Assembly (NCBI GenBank): GCA_025602915.1
Contig: JAHLJZ010000016.1
Location: 310,001 to 374,000, forward strand
DNA: 64,000 nucleotides
DNA from: Paraphysoderma sedebokerense
Lineage: Eukaryota > Blastocladiomycota > Physodermatomycetes > Physodermatales > Physodermataceae
Direction: 5' to 3'
Shown: positions 1 through 12,176 of the stretch, piece after piece
Position numbering within the stretch: the stretch's first letter is position 1
Layout: the number at the start of each line of letters is the position of its first letter
Notes under the pieces: model-generated
Databases searched by the model: none
What the model saw: the letters and a program-made list of their open reading frames with translations, nothing else
What the model was told of the DNA's origin: nothing
Made by a program: the position numbers and the translations under genes

Positions 1-1763
1 TTCCTAAAACAATTACATTCAAACGGCCAAAAATTTATAGTCATAATTGATCCAGGAATAAAGGTGGACACAAGTGATAAGCATTATCTCGCTGGCTTGG
101 AACAAAATGTGTACATTAAAGACAAAGAGGGGAAGAATTTTGTGGGCAAAGTGTGGCCTGGGGCAGTTACCTTTCCGGATTGGTTCAAAACTAATACTCA
201 AAAATGGTGGAGCGAGTCAATTGAGAATTTCCTCGATAGCGTTGATGGCCAAATTGATGGGCTCTGGGTAGACATGAACGAATTAGCTAAGTGAGTTACT
301 GTCTGGATTTATTTCATCGAAGCAATTACTTACACCTTTCAGTTTCTGTGATGGATACTGTCCCTTACAAGAGACACCAGGCTATCAACCCCCTGCAGAA
401 CCCTATGATTATCCGTCTTATAAGATAAACAACGCCGGAGACCGATCTCCTCTGGATGGCCATACGATTCCGATTGATCTAACCCATGGAAATTCAAACA
501 ACATATCAGAGCTCGACGTGCACAGTGTTTACGGTCATATGATGTCTATATCAACAAGAAATGCTCTTCTCAATTATCGACCAAAATCAAGGCCGTTCGT
601 CCTAACTCGTAGCACCTACCCTGGAACTGGGAAATATGCAGCTCACTGGTTGGGCGATACATTTGCTACATGGGATCAACTGGCACTCTCTATTCCTTCG
701 GTGATGATGTTTCAAATGTTCGGTATTCCCTTTGTAGGGGCTGACATTGGTGGATTCCATAAATCGAACGTAGATAAGGAGGAGTTGGTTAGGAGATGGA
801 TACAACTTGGAGCGTTGTATCCTTTTGCTCGGTGAGTTTTACAATCTCTATCGACGTAATAATTTGCAGGCTAACCGAATATTTTCATTTTATTGAATTA
901 TATAGGGATCATGCATCTTTTGAGTCACAATACCAAGAATTATATCGCTGGAAGTCTGTAGCTGAATCAGGGAGGAAAATGTTGAATGTCAGATACTCTT
1001 TGCTACCTTACCTTTACACCCAATTTCACCATGCTCACAAGACTGGTCGGCCAAGTATGAAGTTATCGATTGATGAAAGAGATTTGCCCGAGACTAACAA
1101 TTTCTTTGAACAGTCTGGCGACCCATGTTTTTTGACTACCCCAACGATCCGGCCACTTACGACATCGACACCCAATTTTTCGTTGGACCTGCCCTCCTCG
1201 CTTCACCAATCGTAACTTCAAATGCAAAATCAAAACGAACGTACTTCCCAGAGGGCATTTGGTACGATTATTACAGCCACCTTCCAATGACACCTGAGAA
1301 GGTTTTCACGGCTCAAGGCAAATGGATTGGCGTGCCGGCTCCAGAGGACGTCCTTCCCCTTTATATACGCGGCGGGAGCGTTATCGTTTCTCAATATCCT
1401 GGTTACACTACTGCAGAATCTCGCCAAAACGATTACTACATTACTGTTGCCTTGGACGCAGCCGGTTCTGCCGTCGGAGACGTGTACTTTGACGATGGGG
1501 AATCTGTAGACACGACGCCGTTCTCCCATATCAAGTATACCGCGAAGGAAAGAGTATTTACGAGCACTGGTGTCATGAATTATGAAGGAACCAAATCATT
1601 GAATTTGGACAAGGTTATAATCATTGGTTTAACGGAGGCGGTCAGGAACGTGGTTTTTAACGGCGAAGCAGTTTCGGAGGATCAATGGTCATTGAAGGAT
1701 GGAGTCTTGACAATTCAAGGGTTGGACAAAGTTATGAATACCCCTTTCAAGATGGAATTCTAG
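1..1763 (+). CDS. GH31 alpha-glucosidase, 5' truncated by window edge
   Basis: This is the C-terminal part of a glycoside hydrolase family 31 enzyme, which releases glucose from alpha-glucosides with retention of configuration. Exons are about 1-290, 343-831, 906-1054 and 1114-1763 (525 residues visible, frame 1 open at base 1). The sequence shows the GH31 nucleophile motif LWVDMNE, split by the first intron just afterwards (NELA/NFCDGYC). It also shows the acid/base region HWLGD, the GADIGGF substrate loop, the RPMFFDYPND segment rebuilt across the third intron, and the distal beta-sandwich (YIRGGSV). Three introns of 52-74 bp all have GT-AG ends. The signal peptide and trefoil region would lie outside the window, so location is unknown; most fungal relatives are secreted or vacuolar. 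The family call is secure. Substrate preference (maltose, isomaltose or glycan) cannot be read from this part. Confidence 0.93.
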
Positions 1764-2069
1764 ATCTTATACCATTCAGTTGGTGTATGGTTAACCATTA
1801 TAGCATCATTTAGGTTCTCTTTTTGAATAATCCTAAGTATTAGAACACCCTAATCAGTCAGAAATCTGAACTTATAGCGTTGGTCATATAATAAACTTGA
1901 TATTTACTCAACTCCGAATTCATTCTGCCCATTTTTATTTCATTTTATCGATTAAGCGTCCTTGGGCCTCACACCGCGAACAGAGAGTTCGTGGAGACCA
2001 CTTTGGGTAATTCATTCCCGCGCTTTAATTGAATTCCCAACCCAAACTTTTATATAACATATAACTTAA
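1764..2069. other. Intergenic region between alpha-glucosidase and Sec15
   Basis: About 300 bp holding the 3' flank of the glucosidase and the promoter of the Sec15 gene. A TATATAA-like stretch lies about 20 bp before the Sec15 ATG. No other gene seen. Confidence 0.5.
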
Positions 2070-5000
2070 ATGGCAGATTTCAATTTTGATAGTCTGGACC
2101 AACTTGGGCCCGTTATCAAGTCTGTCGTCAAGTCCGGCAAGAAGGACGCATTCATCGACCAGCTTTCAGTCCATATCACGAAGCAAGAGTCAGAGATAGA
2201 AAGAATATGTAATTTCCACTATCAGGTAATTTGTCCGGATCTAATCTCATTTTATTAAGTCGATATACATGCTGGCCTTTGCTACTATGTAGCCGTATAA
2301 TTACAGCTAGGTCCGCAGAGTACAGATGTGAATGCAGCATCCTCTAACACTTCAGTTATAGGAATTTGTGCAATCAGTAGACCAACTTCTCAAAGTGCGA
2401 TCAGAAACAGTCAACCTAAAGAATCAAATTATTGGTCTTGCTGGGGAATTTCAATCTTCTGGGGGCCGGATATTAGAAAAGGTTTTGTTTTGAACTACCT
2501 TCCCGACAGTTTGTGACTTTGGTTCTGCTCTTCTCAGACTAATGTTTACTTTGTTCAATTAGAAAAAAGAATTACTCGACCAGCGTCGGATATTTCAAAA
2601 CATCGAGACAGCGATTGAACATTTGCAAAGCTGTTTACATGTTCTAGATTTAGTCAATAGGGCAAACATACAAATTGACACGCATAAGTTTTACGCTGCT
2701 TTAAGGGTACAGAATCTCGGTTCTTTCGTCGTAGTGCTCGAATATTGGATAACCATAAACATTTTGACTCTCACTACGGTAGACTTTGGACGAATTACAA
2801 AACAAATATATGCGAAATGTCATACAGTATGACTTCGCCAAGTATTTAGGTACGAGATTTTTGCGTTCGCCAACGATTAGATTGTGATCATGACAGTTGT
2901 TGTTTTTTGGTAGTTGAATGTATTCCAGCCTTGAAGGAGAACCTCCAGGATGCAGTCATGCGTGAATTGAGAGAGTGGTTTGTCAAGTGCGTTGTCTCGA
3001 TTAGTCCATCCATCTTCGTGCCTTCCCGCCCTCATAGTCAACTAATGTACTTCGCAGAGTCCGTGAGAATTCGAGGAAAGTTGGGAAATTAGCTATGGAG
3101 CAAGTCCATATCCGCGAGCAACGGTGGAAAATGAAGTCAACTCAAGGCGCTCTCTCACCAAAAGTGGCAGGTAAATCGTCTGGCAACATCAACGCTTCCG
3201 TCGAGTTGGTGATGAATGAGGAAAATGAAGGTAGAATTTATACATATATCTCAATTTTTTGCTATCTCTTCTGATGCCTCCTTTTATAGCCAATATCCTG
3301 GACAATGAACAGGTCAAAGTTGATTTCAGGCCGCTGTACCAAAGCTTACACATATTCGATGTCCTTGGAAAGCTACCAGAACTCATAAGCCACTACGAGG
3401 AAAATCGCCGGGTAAGTTGTCTTTCAGTGTGTCGTTTTCATTCCTTTTATGTTGAAGCTAAATCATTATACAGCTCCAAGCCAATTTAGCATTGAACGCT
3501 ACGATTAATTTAACTAATGCCGATGTGAATCAATTCGAGACGCTACTACAAGATATTGTCGGATTCTTTATCATCGAATCAGTGGTACTAAATACGACTC
3601 AAAATTTTCGTTCGCGGGCTGGATTAGATCTGTTGTGGGATATGGCAGTTCAAAAAATTTCGACAGTGATCACTGATTCACTTGCCACTGCAGATACGTC
3701 AGATTTGTATTTAACCATTAAGTTATTGGTCGTGGTCTTCGTTCAAACTTTAGAGGTATGTTCTGCCCCCTCCGCCATTGACCTTCAATCTGTCTTCAAT
3801 TATTCATGTTCGGTATAATCTGAAATAGGGGTATGGCTATTCTGTCAACAAACTGGTCGATTTATTGATGAATTTGTTTGAGCGGTATTGTGACCTCATG
3901 AAAGTTCAATGTAGCCAGAAAGTTTTCGAGGTATGGAATTACAAGTGATCATGTTGCCAATCGAAATACTTATAATGCTTTTATAGATTATCGAAGAGGA
4001 TGATTACTCGCCAATGACTGTTGCGAATGCTCAAGAATACGAGAATGTACTCAAAGCATTCAAATTTAAGGAAGATAAGAAAAATATGCTGAAAGGGTAA
4101 TTGTTGGACTCGCCGTTTCGTGTTCTGATTGCTCCATTAACATATTCGCCTAGGTATCCTCGATCTCTTCCGTTTTCCAAAATGTTTCCAATATGCTGTG
4201 ATACCATCAAAACATTCGTCCGAAATTTCTACCGCTTTTCGGATGGATTTAGTCAGCAGCTTGGGGAGATGGACGATATTCTCAAAAAGGTGCGTCTGTG
4301 GAACCCATTGTTGAATAACCTACTATTACTTAAGTTTAACACCTTAACTCTTTTCGATCTTTCAGGTTCTGGATAATCTTTTAATACATTACGTAAATTC
4401 AGCGTTGGTATCACAAGTCGAGAGTAGCAGCAATCTTTCACAAATCTTGCAAATTCTGTCAAACTTTGAATACTTTGAATTGTCGTGTGCCGAATTCGAG
4501 CGAATGCTTGCAGAATCACGGTACAAAATCTTCATTTCGCAGCGATAATTACAGAGTGATCTAATTTATATCTGTAGCAAAAGTTCCAAAACCGGCCGGA
4601 TCGTTTTGCAAGCAACTAAGACATTCCGTGATTCACGTAAAGCAACTGAAAAGCGACTGTTTGAATTGTTGAATTCTAAAGTCAATGAATTTATCGAGTT
4701 GGCGAATTACGACTTCATGCCTACAACTGTTAACAAATTGCCATCGCCATATCTTAGAGGTATCATTATATGATTATAAATTCATTAGCTTCGATATGCT
4801 TCAATTTTATATTTTCCTTCTAACTTCCTTATTTTCCTATTTTAGACATCGTCAATTTCCTCACAACCGTCATGTACGCGACACTAGAGAATCTACCCAG
4901 AGAGATTAAAAGTTTCATCTATTTTGAAGCATTCGATCATATGGCCACCAGTATATATGTATGTTACACTGCATAGTACTCTACCTTCTGGTTGTCTTGA

Positions 5001-5538
5001 TCTAATGATTGGTCAATTAGAATCTTCTCCTGTCTTCTAGCGTTAGAAAAATCAACATGAACTTCGTCGAAAACTTTAACATAGACGTCACATTTTTGGA
5101 AAGATTTGTTATCGGTTTAAATGATCCAAACTTGGTTGACACTTTTTTGGAATTGCGACAGGTACAAATCAATTTCTGCATTTTTCTCATTATACCTTGA
5201 ACTGTTTTCCTTGAGCCAGGTTGTGAATGATTAACAAACGCATAACTTTAATGCCATAAGGCAGTCAATCTTTTAAAGTCAGATAACATTGAAGAGTACG
5301 GGAATCCTGAAATTCGGCACAAAAAGTATTCTCGCCTTCGCAAAGGGAATGTGATCACACTTCTAGAAAAGTAAGCTTCAAGTCAGTTATATCAATATAT
5401 TTATTCATCAGACCTTAACTTTTTTTGTATTCTCTTAGGCTAAATAATGGGTCATCATCTTTTCTGGGTAATAAAGCCGAAAAAAATAAGAGAAAAAGTT
5501 ACGAAGCTTTAATTAAAACGTTGAAAAGTGATAAGTAA
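2070..5538 (+). CDS. SEC15: Exocyst complex subunit Sec15 (EXOC6)
   Basis: Sec15 is the exocyst subunit that binds the Rab GTPase (Sec4/Rab11) on secretory vesicles and so links them to the tethering complex at growth sites. Splicing gives 17 exons: 2070-2225, 2362-2481, 2563-2706, 2783-2849, 2914-2986, 3058-3230, 3290-3411, 3474-3755, 3829-3930, 3987-4096, 4154-4289, 4366-4520, 4578-4759, 4846-4958, 5021-5161, 5261-5370 and 5439-5538 (761 residues). The N-terminus (LGPVIKSVVKSGKKDAF, then SEIERICNFHYQ) and the helix EHLQSCLHVLDLVNRA match the family. So do the central VDFRPLYQSLHIFDVLGKLP and the C-terminal Sec15 domain (LPSPYLRDIVNFL). Length is normal for Sec15. The introns keep an open frame throughout with phases 0, 1 and 2 mixed. 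It works in the same polarised-growth process as the neighbouring formin, but the two genes are convergent and not an operon. Confidence 0.93.
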
Positions 5539-5767
5539 ATAATTTAAGTTAAACGATTGTTCCACGTCAACTTTGGTGGTAAAATTGTCTTGGAAGGAAG
5601 CAAAAAGATCATGTGGGCTGTATATTAAAGCTCTATGTAATCTCAACAATGTTTAGTTATATATTGCTTAAAATCAAATCCTTCTACTCCCCATATGGAA
5701 AGAACTGAAACTCAACGCGCGGCGACAAAAGTAATTACAAAGTGTGAATACAAAGATATTATATATA

Positions 5768-8700
5768 CTACTGTCCTTGTCCTTGAGCACTTTGGATCTG
5801 TTCTCGCCTCTTTTTGAACGCATCTCCTGTTTTCAGTGAAGACAATAAATCATCCATGACACCTCTTCGCTCTTGTCCATCAGTGAGCGAGGGCATAAGC
5901 GGCGCTGCTCCGAGTTTTGCCTTTCGAGCTTCAGCCTCCCTTGCCCTTTCCTCAGCCTTCTTGGCCAATTCATTCTGTCGCTCATTTTCCTTGCGTGCTT
6001 TCTGTTATGGTTAAAAAAGACCATTAGTATCACTTCGCTCATGATAATGATGAACGAAATATTAAAGGCACATACAGCAAGAGAAGCAATGAATTGTTTA
6101 AATATGTTAAAGAATGTTTCCGGTTGTGCTGATTTTGGATCTTCCCCAAATAACTCAACGACTTGTAAAAATAGATTCTCCATTTCGGTTTTGGAATTAT
6201 TTAAATCGTTGAAAAGAGGTAGATTGATATCAAGGAATGCCTGAGATAGACAGGATTAGTGTGATGATCAAGAAAGTACAGGTTACCATTAATTACCTTG
6301 ATCACCGTGTAGAATCGATCTTCCGGTGATTCTGGTGTCAAATGATATTGCAACTCATTTTCCAAAAAGGAAAGTCCGGTCTGCAACTCTTTTAATTCTT
6401 GATTTACAGCAGGTAAAGATACTAGAGGAATAATTCATAGTTAGACACCATTTTCATAAAAGAAGGACCCGAAATAACACGAAGAAAACGGCAAGCTCAC
6501 CTTTACATGCTTTTTCTAACGAAGGTAGCTCAGCCTCAAAATCTTTGAGTTCTGGGAATTTAAAATCAATCAAGGTAGCGAGATAATTCATAAACGTGGA
6601 TTTTCCAGATGAGGTTTTTATGTCACCCAACTAAAACATAAATAGTCGGTTAAATCGTCATCGTTCATCAATCAAGACTGACCACAAAATCAACCAACCT
6701 TGGCAATAAAGTCAATATTGAAACCGTAGGCTCCTCCTCTAAATGAATCACCGTTCATGTAATTTCCGATAGCTAAAATGACTTCCAACATGCGTTTCAG
6801 CTTCTTACTCGTTTGCAATTCTTTACTGGCCGACAATACAGTATGGATAGACTTTTGATGAAAATAATCGCTGTCAGTTTCGAGTTGTAATAGAGATGGA
6901 AGCAGTATTCTAACGTACAGGTTTGATATCTTCAAATCGTTCGTTAAATTTTCGTTTGAACACCAGTGCTTTGAGACGCTGTTCGTATCGCGGTATGACC
7001 ATCATCTGTAATCATTCAAAATATCCAAGTTACGATCCGGTAAAAAAAACTGATATAATTGTATTGGACAACAGCACAAACCTCGCATAAGAATTGTTCA
7101 GCCTTATCCAAATCTGCAATTTTAGCTGACCTTTCTTCCTGTGTACCCTGTGCATAATCATTCAATATTTCTGCTTCATCTGAAGTCGGTGCGTTTGCCA
7201 AGAACTGATTAAGCAATTGCTCGGTGAGCTTGTCTTCTTGAACAGCAAGGATAGCTTGTCGCATCTCCGGGAATGCCATTTTGATACGGGACACCATAAT
7301 ACCTGTAACACGTAATATAGAGATATTTGGATATGTTTAGTCAACAACATAAAGGCAAGTCATTATGACGACTAAAACAGTACCAATATTGTAAGCGCGT
7401 TTGGAATCAATGAGACAAATATTCTTTGACTTGGCAGCAGTGGGGGCAGCTGGAGTTGCTCCATCGGCCGGTGCAGCTTCCTCTGTCGGAACAAAGCGTA
7501 AGTTAAAATCTCTTCTGGATACAATAATAAGACGGCGTGAAATACGGACTTTTAACCGGGTTGTTCATGGCGAACAATTCTTCCAATTCCGTCACATCAA
7601 TTTTATTTTTACGCAAAGCGACTTCGCTCTCCGGAGATAAGTTCTTCCACCATGTTTTCTGGACTTGCGACGGAGGAAGCTTGTTCCATTGTAACTGCTT
7701 CATTCTATTCAACATATAAAACAGGTCAGACAACGCAATTGCAAAAAGGCAAGTGCTCTCACTGGTACGTACTTCACCGATGGTGTAACCTTCGGTTTAG
7801 ATCCCACTGCATTGTAGGATGATTGTCTATTCATGCCTGGAGGCAAAGGCGGACCTGGTGGGCCTGGTGGTGGCGGTAATGGGACAGAAGGCGGGCCTTT
7901 TCATTGATCGTCGGAAACAAAGGACAAAGTAGGAATAAAACAGGACAATGTCAGATGTTAGACGTAATACAAAGATGAAATAGGGAGGTCTACCGCACCT
8001 GAGGAAGGCGGTGGTGGCGGAGGACCACTTGGAGATGGTGGTGGTGGCGGAACAGATTCGGAAGATGTCATTGGTGGAGGTGGTGGTGGAGGCAAGGCGG
8101 AAGAAGCAGCTGCATCAGGCATTGGTGTCATGAGTGGAGTGGCGATCAACATCTAACCAAGACTGATAAGTAACTTTGAACATAATAAAGTCTAAACGAT
8201 TTTGATACAAACTTTACGCAGAGACTCGACTGTCTGATCCACATATTCTTGTAGGGCCTTCAGCGCTTCAGCAGGTACTTGAATATCTTCGGGAAGTTGA
8301 ACTTTAGATAAATCGACAGGCGATTTGCCGTCACTGGAGGCGTCCTAAAGGCAGAATGAAGAAGGAAAAAAATCAATATGACTCTTCAATCTTAAGCGTA
8401 CGATCCAAGAGTAATTTCGTACTTGAGTATTCAACATCAGGGTTTTGCGATTTTCTCGTTTTCTGGCGATATCACTCTCAACCTTCATTCTTTGTTCCTC
8501 CAATAACTTGCGCTGATTTTCCAACTCTTCAGACATTTTTTTTAATTCTTCATTCTCATGTTCTTTTGTCTGCTGTTTCAAAAACTCAATTTCCTTGGCA
8601 TGTTGCTCCTGCGCCAACTTAAGCTGTTCGCTCAACTGGCCTTGTATCTCTACCTGTGCTTTAATTTGGTCTTCTAACTCAGCAATATGACTTTCACATT

Positions 8701-10890
8701 CAGCCTGTTTATGCATAGAAGCTTGTAATCGAGATCCCAGGTTATGCTTTTCAGCCTGGTTTGTGCGGATTTCTTCATCTTTATGTCTTACTAATTCTTC
8801 CAGTTGTTTGATGGCGTTCGCTTGCGCCGCCGATTGCTTTTGAAGTTCATGGAAAGCCGAAATAGCTATGTCGTACTCTTCTTGTTTCGTTAAAGCTTCG
8901 ATAGCGTTGCTGACGTCAAGAACGAATGGCTTCTTGATACCAGGGTAGGGATCAAGTACAATTTGATTAGCCACAATGTTAAGAAGTTGCCAGTACTTGG
9001 CGCTAAAGTATGCAATTCAAGATTAGATGTTTCAAAAGAACGAACGATAAGATGGTGCGACTAGATAAATCGGAAATGATAACGAACCGTCTTCTTGTAT
9101 CTGGTGGTAATAACATTAAGTGTTTCAAGACGCGAACAAACCATGGGTACGTATCGGAGTCTGAGCTTTGATTTTTGATCGCTTGATAAATATCATCAGG
9201 ATCAGTGCAACGAAGTTAAGGAGACTAAATGACATGCTATGTTCCATTTCGTTTCACAAAGACTGAGAAAAAAGAATAAATCTGAAAAAGGATATCTTAA
9301 ATCAATGCTTGCAATATTTCGAACTTCTATAACACCCTGCATATCGCTGCTGGCCTCTTCTTCATAAATTTTAAGCTGGGTCTGAAGGACGTCGTCTTTA
9401 ATATTTTTAAGATCCTGTCAATAGGGAAGAAGAACGGTATCAGAGCATTAGCATGGTAAGCTATTGACGGTTAGAAGAAAAGAAGAGCCAACGAACAGCA
9501 ATCACTTCGTTTAAACCGAGATCGAGGAACTCAAATCGCAAACTCATTCTGAAGTCTAATTCGGCAGGTGAGTTGACAAACGCGTTGACAAACGTTAAGC
9601 ACGCTTTCTATATATGCGGCGAGATAATAATGCATTAGCCAAAATTAAGAGCAGATAAATTAAGCAAAAGACATTGAAGTCATCTACAGCTTCTCTACTC
9701 AAGATTGAATAGTCTCAAATTCATGGAGAAGAGCAAGACGAACCTGGAATTCGACGTCCATTCCAACTTTAAAATCTGTCATGATGTCGTCAAACCGATA
9801 AATTTCCTTCTTCTTATCTTTGTAATACGTCAAAGCATCAGAGACTAACTCGTGTCCGTTTGGCGGAACGAAACACAGCGAAGCCAATAGTTCTAGGACT
9901 ACTTGCTTCATTCTAAGATTCTCACAATCGTAAGAAAGCGAGAGGAAATTGATGCTGTTCTTGAAGACAAGGAGTGCTTGAAGACCGGTCGAATTGTTCA
10001 TGACGGCTTTGAGACACCGAATGAGATTGTGAATGCATTCGAGGTCGTCGGGGGTAGGACTATAATGCATGTCAATTGTTAATATGTTGAAACGACGATG
10101 AATACGGATCAAGCCAACGGTGAGGTAAAAGCCAACAAGAACAAATAACAATAATACGCACTGCTTCTTTCCACATAATCTTTCCAAAATCTCGTAAACG
10201 GTAGTCAAACCGTTTACTTTGATGAAATCACCCACCCAACTCAATTGTTGAGTTCGGAGAGAAATTTCCAACCCTTGTAACTCCTTAGCTAACGCTTTGG
10301 AATTTTGGCATGCCTTGATGGCTTCAAGATAAGCGGTTGCAGTAGCTCTCAATGCGCCAGATGCATTTCCACCAGCTTCCAGTTTTGCTTGATCCACTTG
10401 TGCTTTGGTTTGATTTTGGCGTACAATTTTCCATTTCTTGTCGACGGGGAATGCCATCATTGCATCAGACTTCTCAGCGGGCAATCCCATTTCGGCCTAT
10501 TATCAAGAATAAGTTGTTTAGGGACGAAATGATTAAGTTTAATTTTCGTCGCAAATGTCTGTATGTCCGTACTACAATGCATGCTTGTAATAGCTTAGGT
10601 CATCTTTAGGCGACCAACAAAATGCCTTTCTTGCAATCCATTCCCCAATTTCCACTGACAGTTTATAAACGGCAACAATCTGGTATTCAATAGTTTGTCA
10701 ATGAAACATGAAAACTCACCACAACTTTCTTGAACATTTCATTTACTTCATCCTCGGAGGGCATTGGAACCACCATCCCGTTACTTCCATTCAACCCATC
10801 CTGACTGCTTGGTCCGTCATTCTTTTTTGGTGAAAGATTCCCAGCGTTGGATTTCCGCTTTTCTCTTGCTTTCGAGTTTTTCTGTCCCAT
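5768..10890 (-). CDS. Diaphanous-type formin (GBD/FH3-FH1-FH2-DAD)
   Basis: Formins nucleate and elongate unbranched actin filaments; this type is held inactive by DID-DAD contact and released by Rho GTPases. About 19 exons give some 1,175 residues. An N-terminal tail (1-57) is followed by the GBD/FH3 region from about residue 58 (MGLPAEKSDAMMAFPVDKKW) to about 390. A long coiled coil spans about 400-580, and a proline-rich FH1 with several runs of four to seven prolines starts near 628. FH2 starts near 720 (MKQLQWNKLP, later ILAIGNYMNGDSFRGGAYGF). The C-terminal DAD (GVMDDLLSSLKTGDAFKKRR) is near 1145. Start: the first in-frame ATG, at 10890, gives MGQKNSKAREKRK, an N-myristoylation-like signal with a basic patch. 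One intron (9295-9205) is of AT-AC type. The junction near 7550/7482 is less certain than the rest. Confidence 0.93.
9205..9295 (-). other. U12-type (minor spliceosome) AT-AC intron in the formin gene
   Basis: Read on the minus strand, this 91-bp intron starts ATATCCTTTTT, the exact consensus of U12 AT-AC donors. It carries TCCTTAAC, the U12 branch-site consensus, at 9222-9215, and ends TTGCAC at 9205, about 11 nt after the branch adenosine. No GT-AG solution joins the two flanking FH3 segments in frame: the candidate acceptors nearby lead straight into stops. Joining TTA AG to T GAT CCT gives IASIDLSDPDDIYQ, which fits the FH3 fold where animal and fungal formins have a similar sequence. The neighbouring introns of the gene are ordinary GT-AG. 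Confidence 0.9.
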
Positions 10891-12176
10891 GGCGAGATTC
10901 AAGTCCGCTCCAGCGTCGTCTCGGATGATTTGGTAGGTTTCGAGATACGAATCAACGGCGTCACGAGATTAAGGTGTCGCTTTAATACGCAAATAAAAAG
11001 TAAAAAACGTAAATTTGAACCGATTAAATATTGTTGATGAGGTTTCTAGGAGTTGGAATGCACTTTATAAGTTTGTAGACAAATTTTGCAAACTGAAGAA
11101 CGAAATCACCAGGAAAGCTTGGGAGGCATTTTCGGTGGATCCAATTCAACCACGAGTTAAAGCTAGAGCCTGGCAGAGATAATAGAGAATGGAGGGAACG
11201 ATGGCAGTGAGTCCAGTGACGGAGTGCATCGTTGATTCCTGGGAAATGTGGATTTTGAATCACTGATAAAGTGATAATATCATGTATGTACAATTATATA
11301 ACATAGGGCGTTACAGAGTGTCACTGTTAAGGCGACTGGATATTCAAGAGTCAGAGATGAAAATTTCGTTTTCAGGTTTTCAACAACTGCACAAAGCATT
11401 AAACACTGAGGGGATTATTAAGTAACACCGACAACAAATATGAGCATAGAAGTCGGAAATCCACATGAAAGAATGACTGGAGCTTAAAGTTTTGCTGATA
11501 TGTTTTTTTTTGCATACACTGACAACGACAGAACCAGAATACCGTTTCCATGGAAATAAAGTCTTCACTCAAAAATTATACAATCAGATTATATGGTATT
11601 TTCAATTAATGCGTCTCCTTCTGAACATACAGTTTTGTATTCATTATTCTTCAATGCGTTGAACACCTTTTTTATGGAAACCTCGTCTGATTTTGGAGCC
11701 ACCGACTGAGCTGTGGGGTCCATCGCAATAGTGTTCTACGATCGCGATTAGGATGGAGCTAACTGCAATTTTGAAAATTTTCATTAGAATCACCGATAAA
11801 GCATCCATTTTATACTGTTCAAAGCAAAAGATGCAACACATTACTAAAGTCCGAGCGGAAAATTTTATTATCTCTCGTCGTCTAGTGGTTTAAGTTCTCT
11901 TACATAGCTTCTGTCAATGACTGACTGCTTCTAACTAATTTATATAAATATCGTCGTTCTCGATAATAATATTTCACAACATGCTTTCCATGACTACGGA
12001 TTATGGTATCTTACAATTGACTCTAATGTAAACTAATCTGATATATATATACAATATAATTACCCATGTAATCTTCAATACGCCAAGACGCGGGTAAACC
12101 GACACAACATATCTACAATAAACATACGCAATGCAACGGATAATCAACCTTATGACTTTCCAACAACTAATAAAAT
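10891..12176. other. Intergenic region, formin promoter and zinc-finger 3' flank
   Basis: About 1.3 kb, A+T-rich. The part next to 10890 should hold the formin promoter. The only open frame of any note is on the minus strand near 11840-11644; its internal start MKIFKIAVSSILIAIV looks like a signal peptide, but the product would have only about 45 residues and I saw nothing to support it. No RNA gene or repeat noticed. Confidence 0.4.

Noticed and set aside
11644-11841. Possible tiny secreted peptide on the minus strand (MKIFKIAVSS...)
   Set aside because: Only about 45 residues, no TATA box at the usual distance, no paralogue in the window; mentioned only in the intergenic entry.
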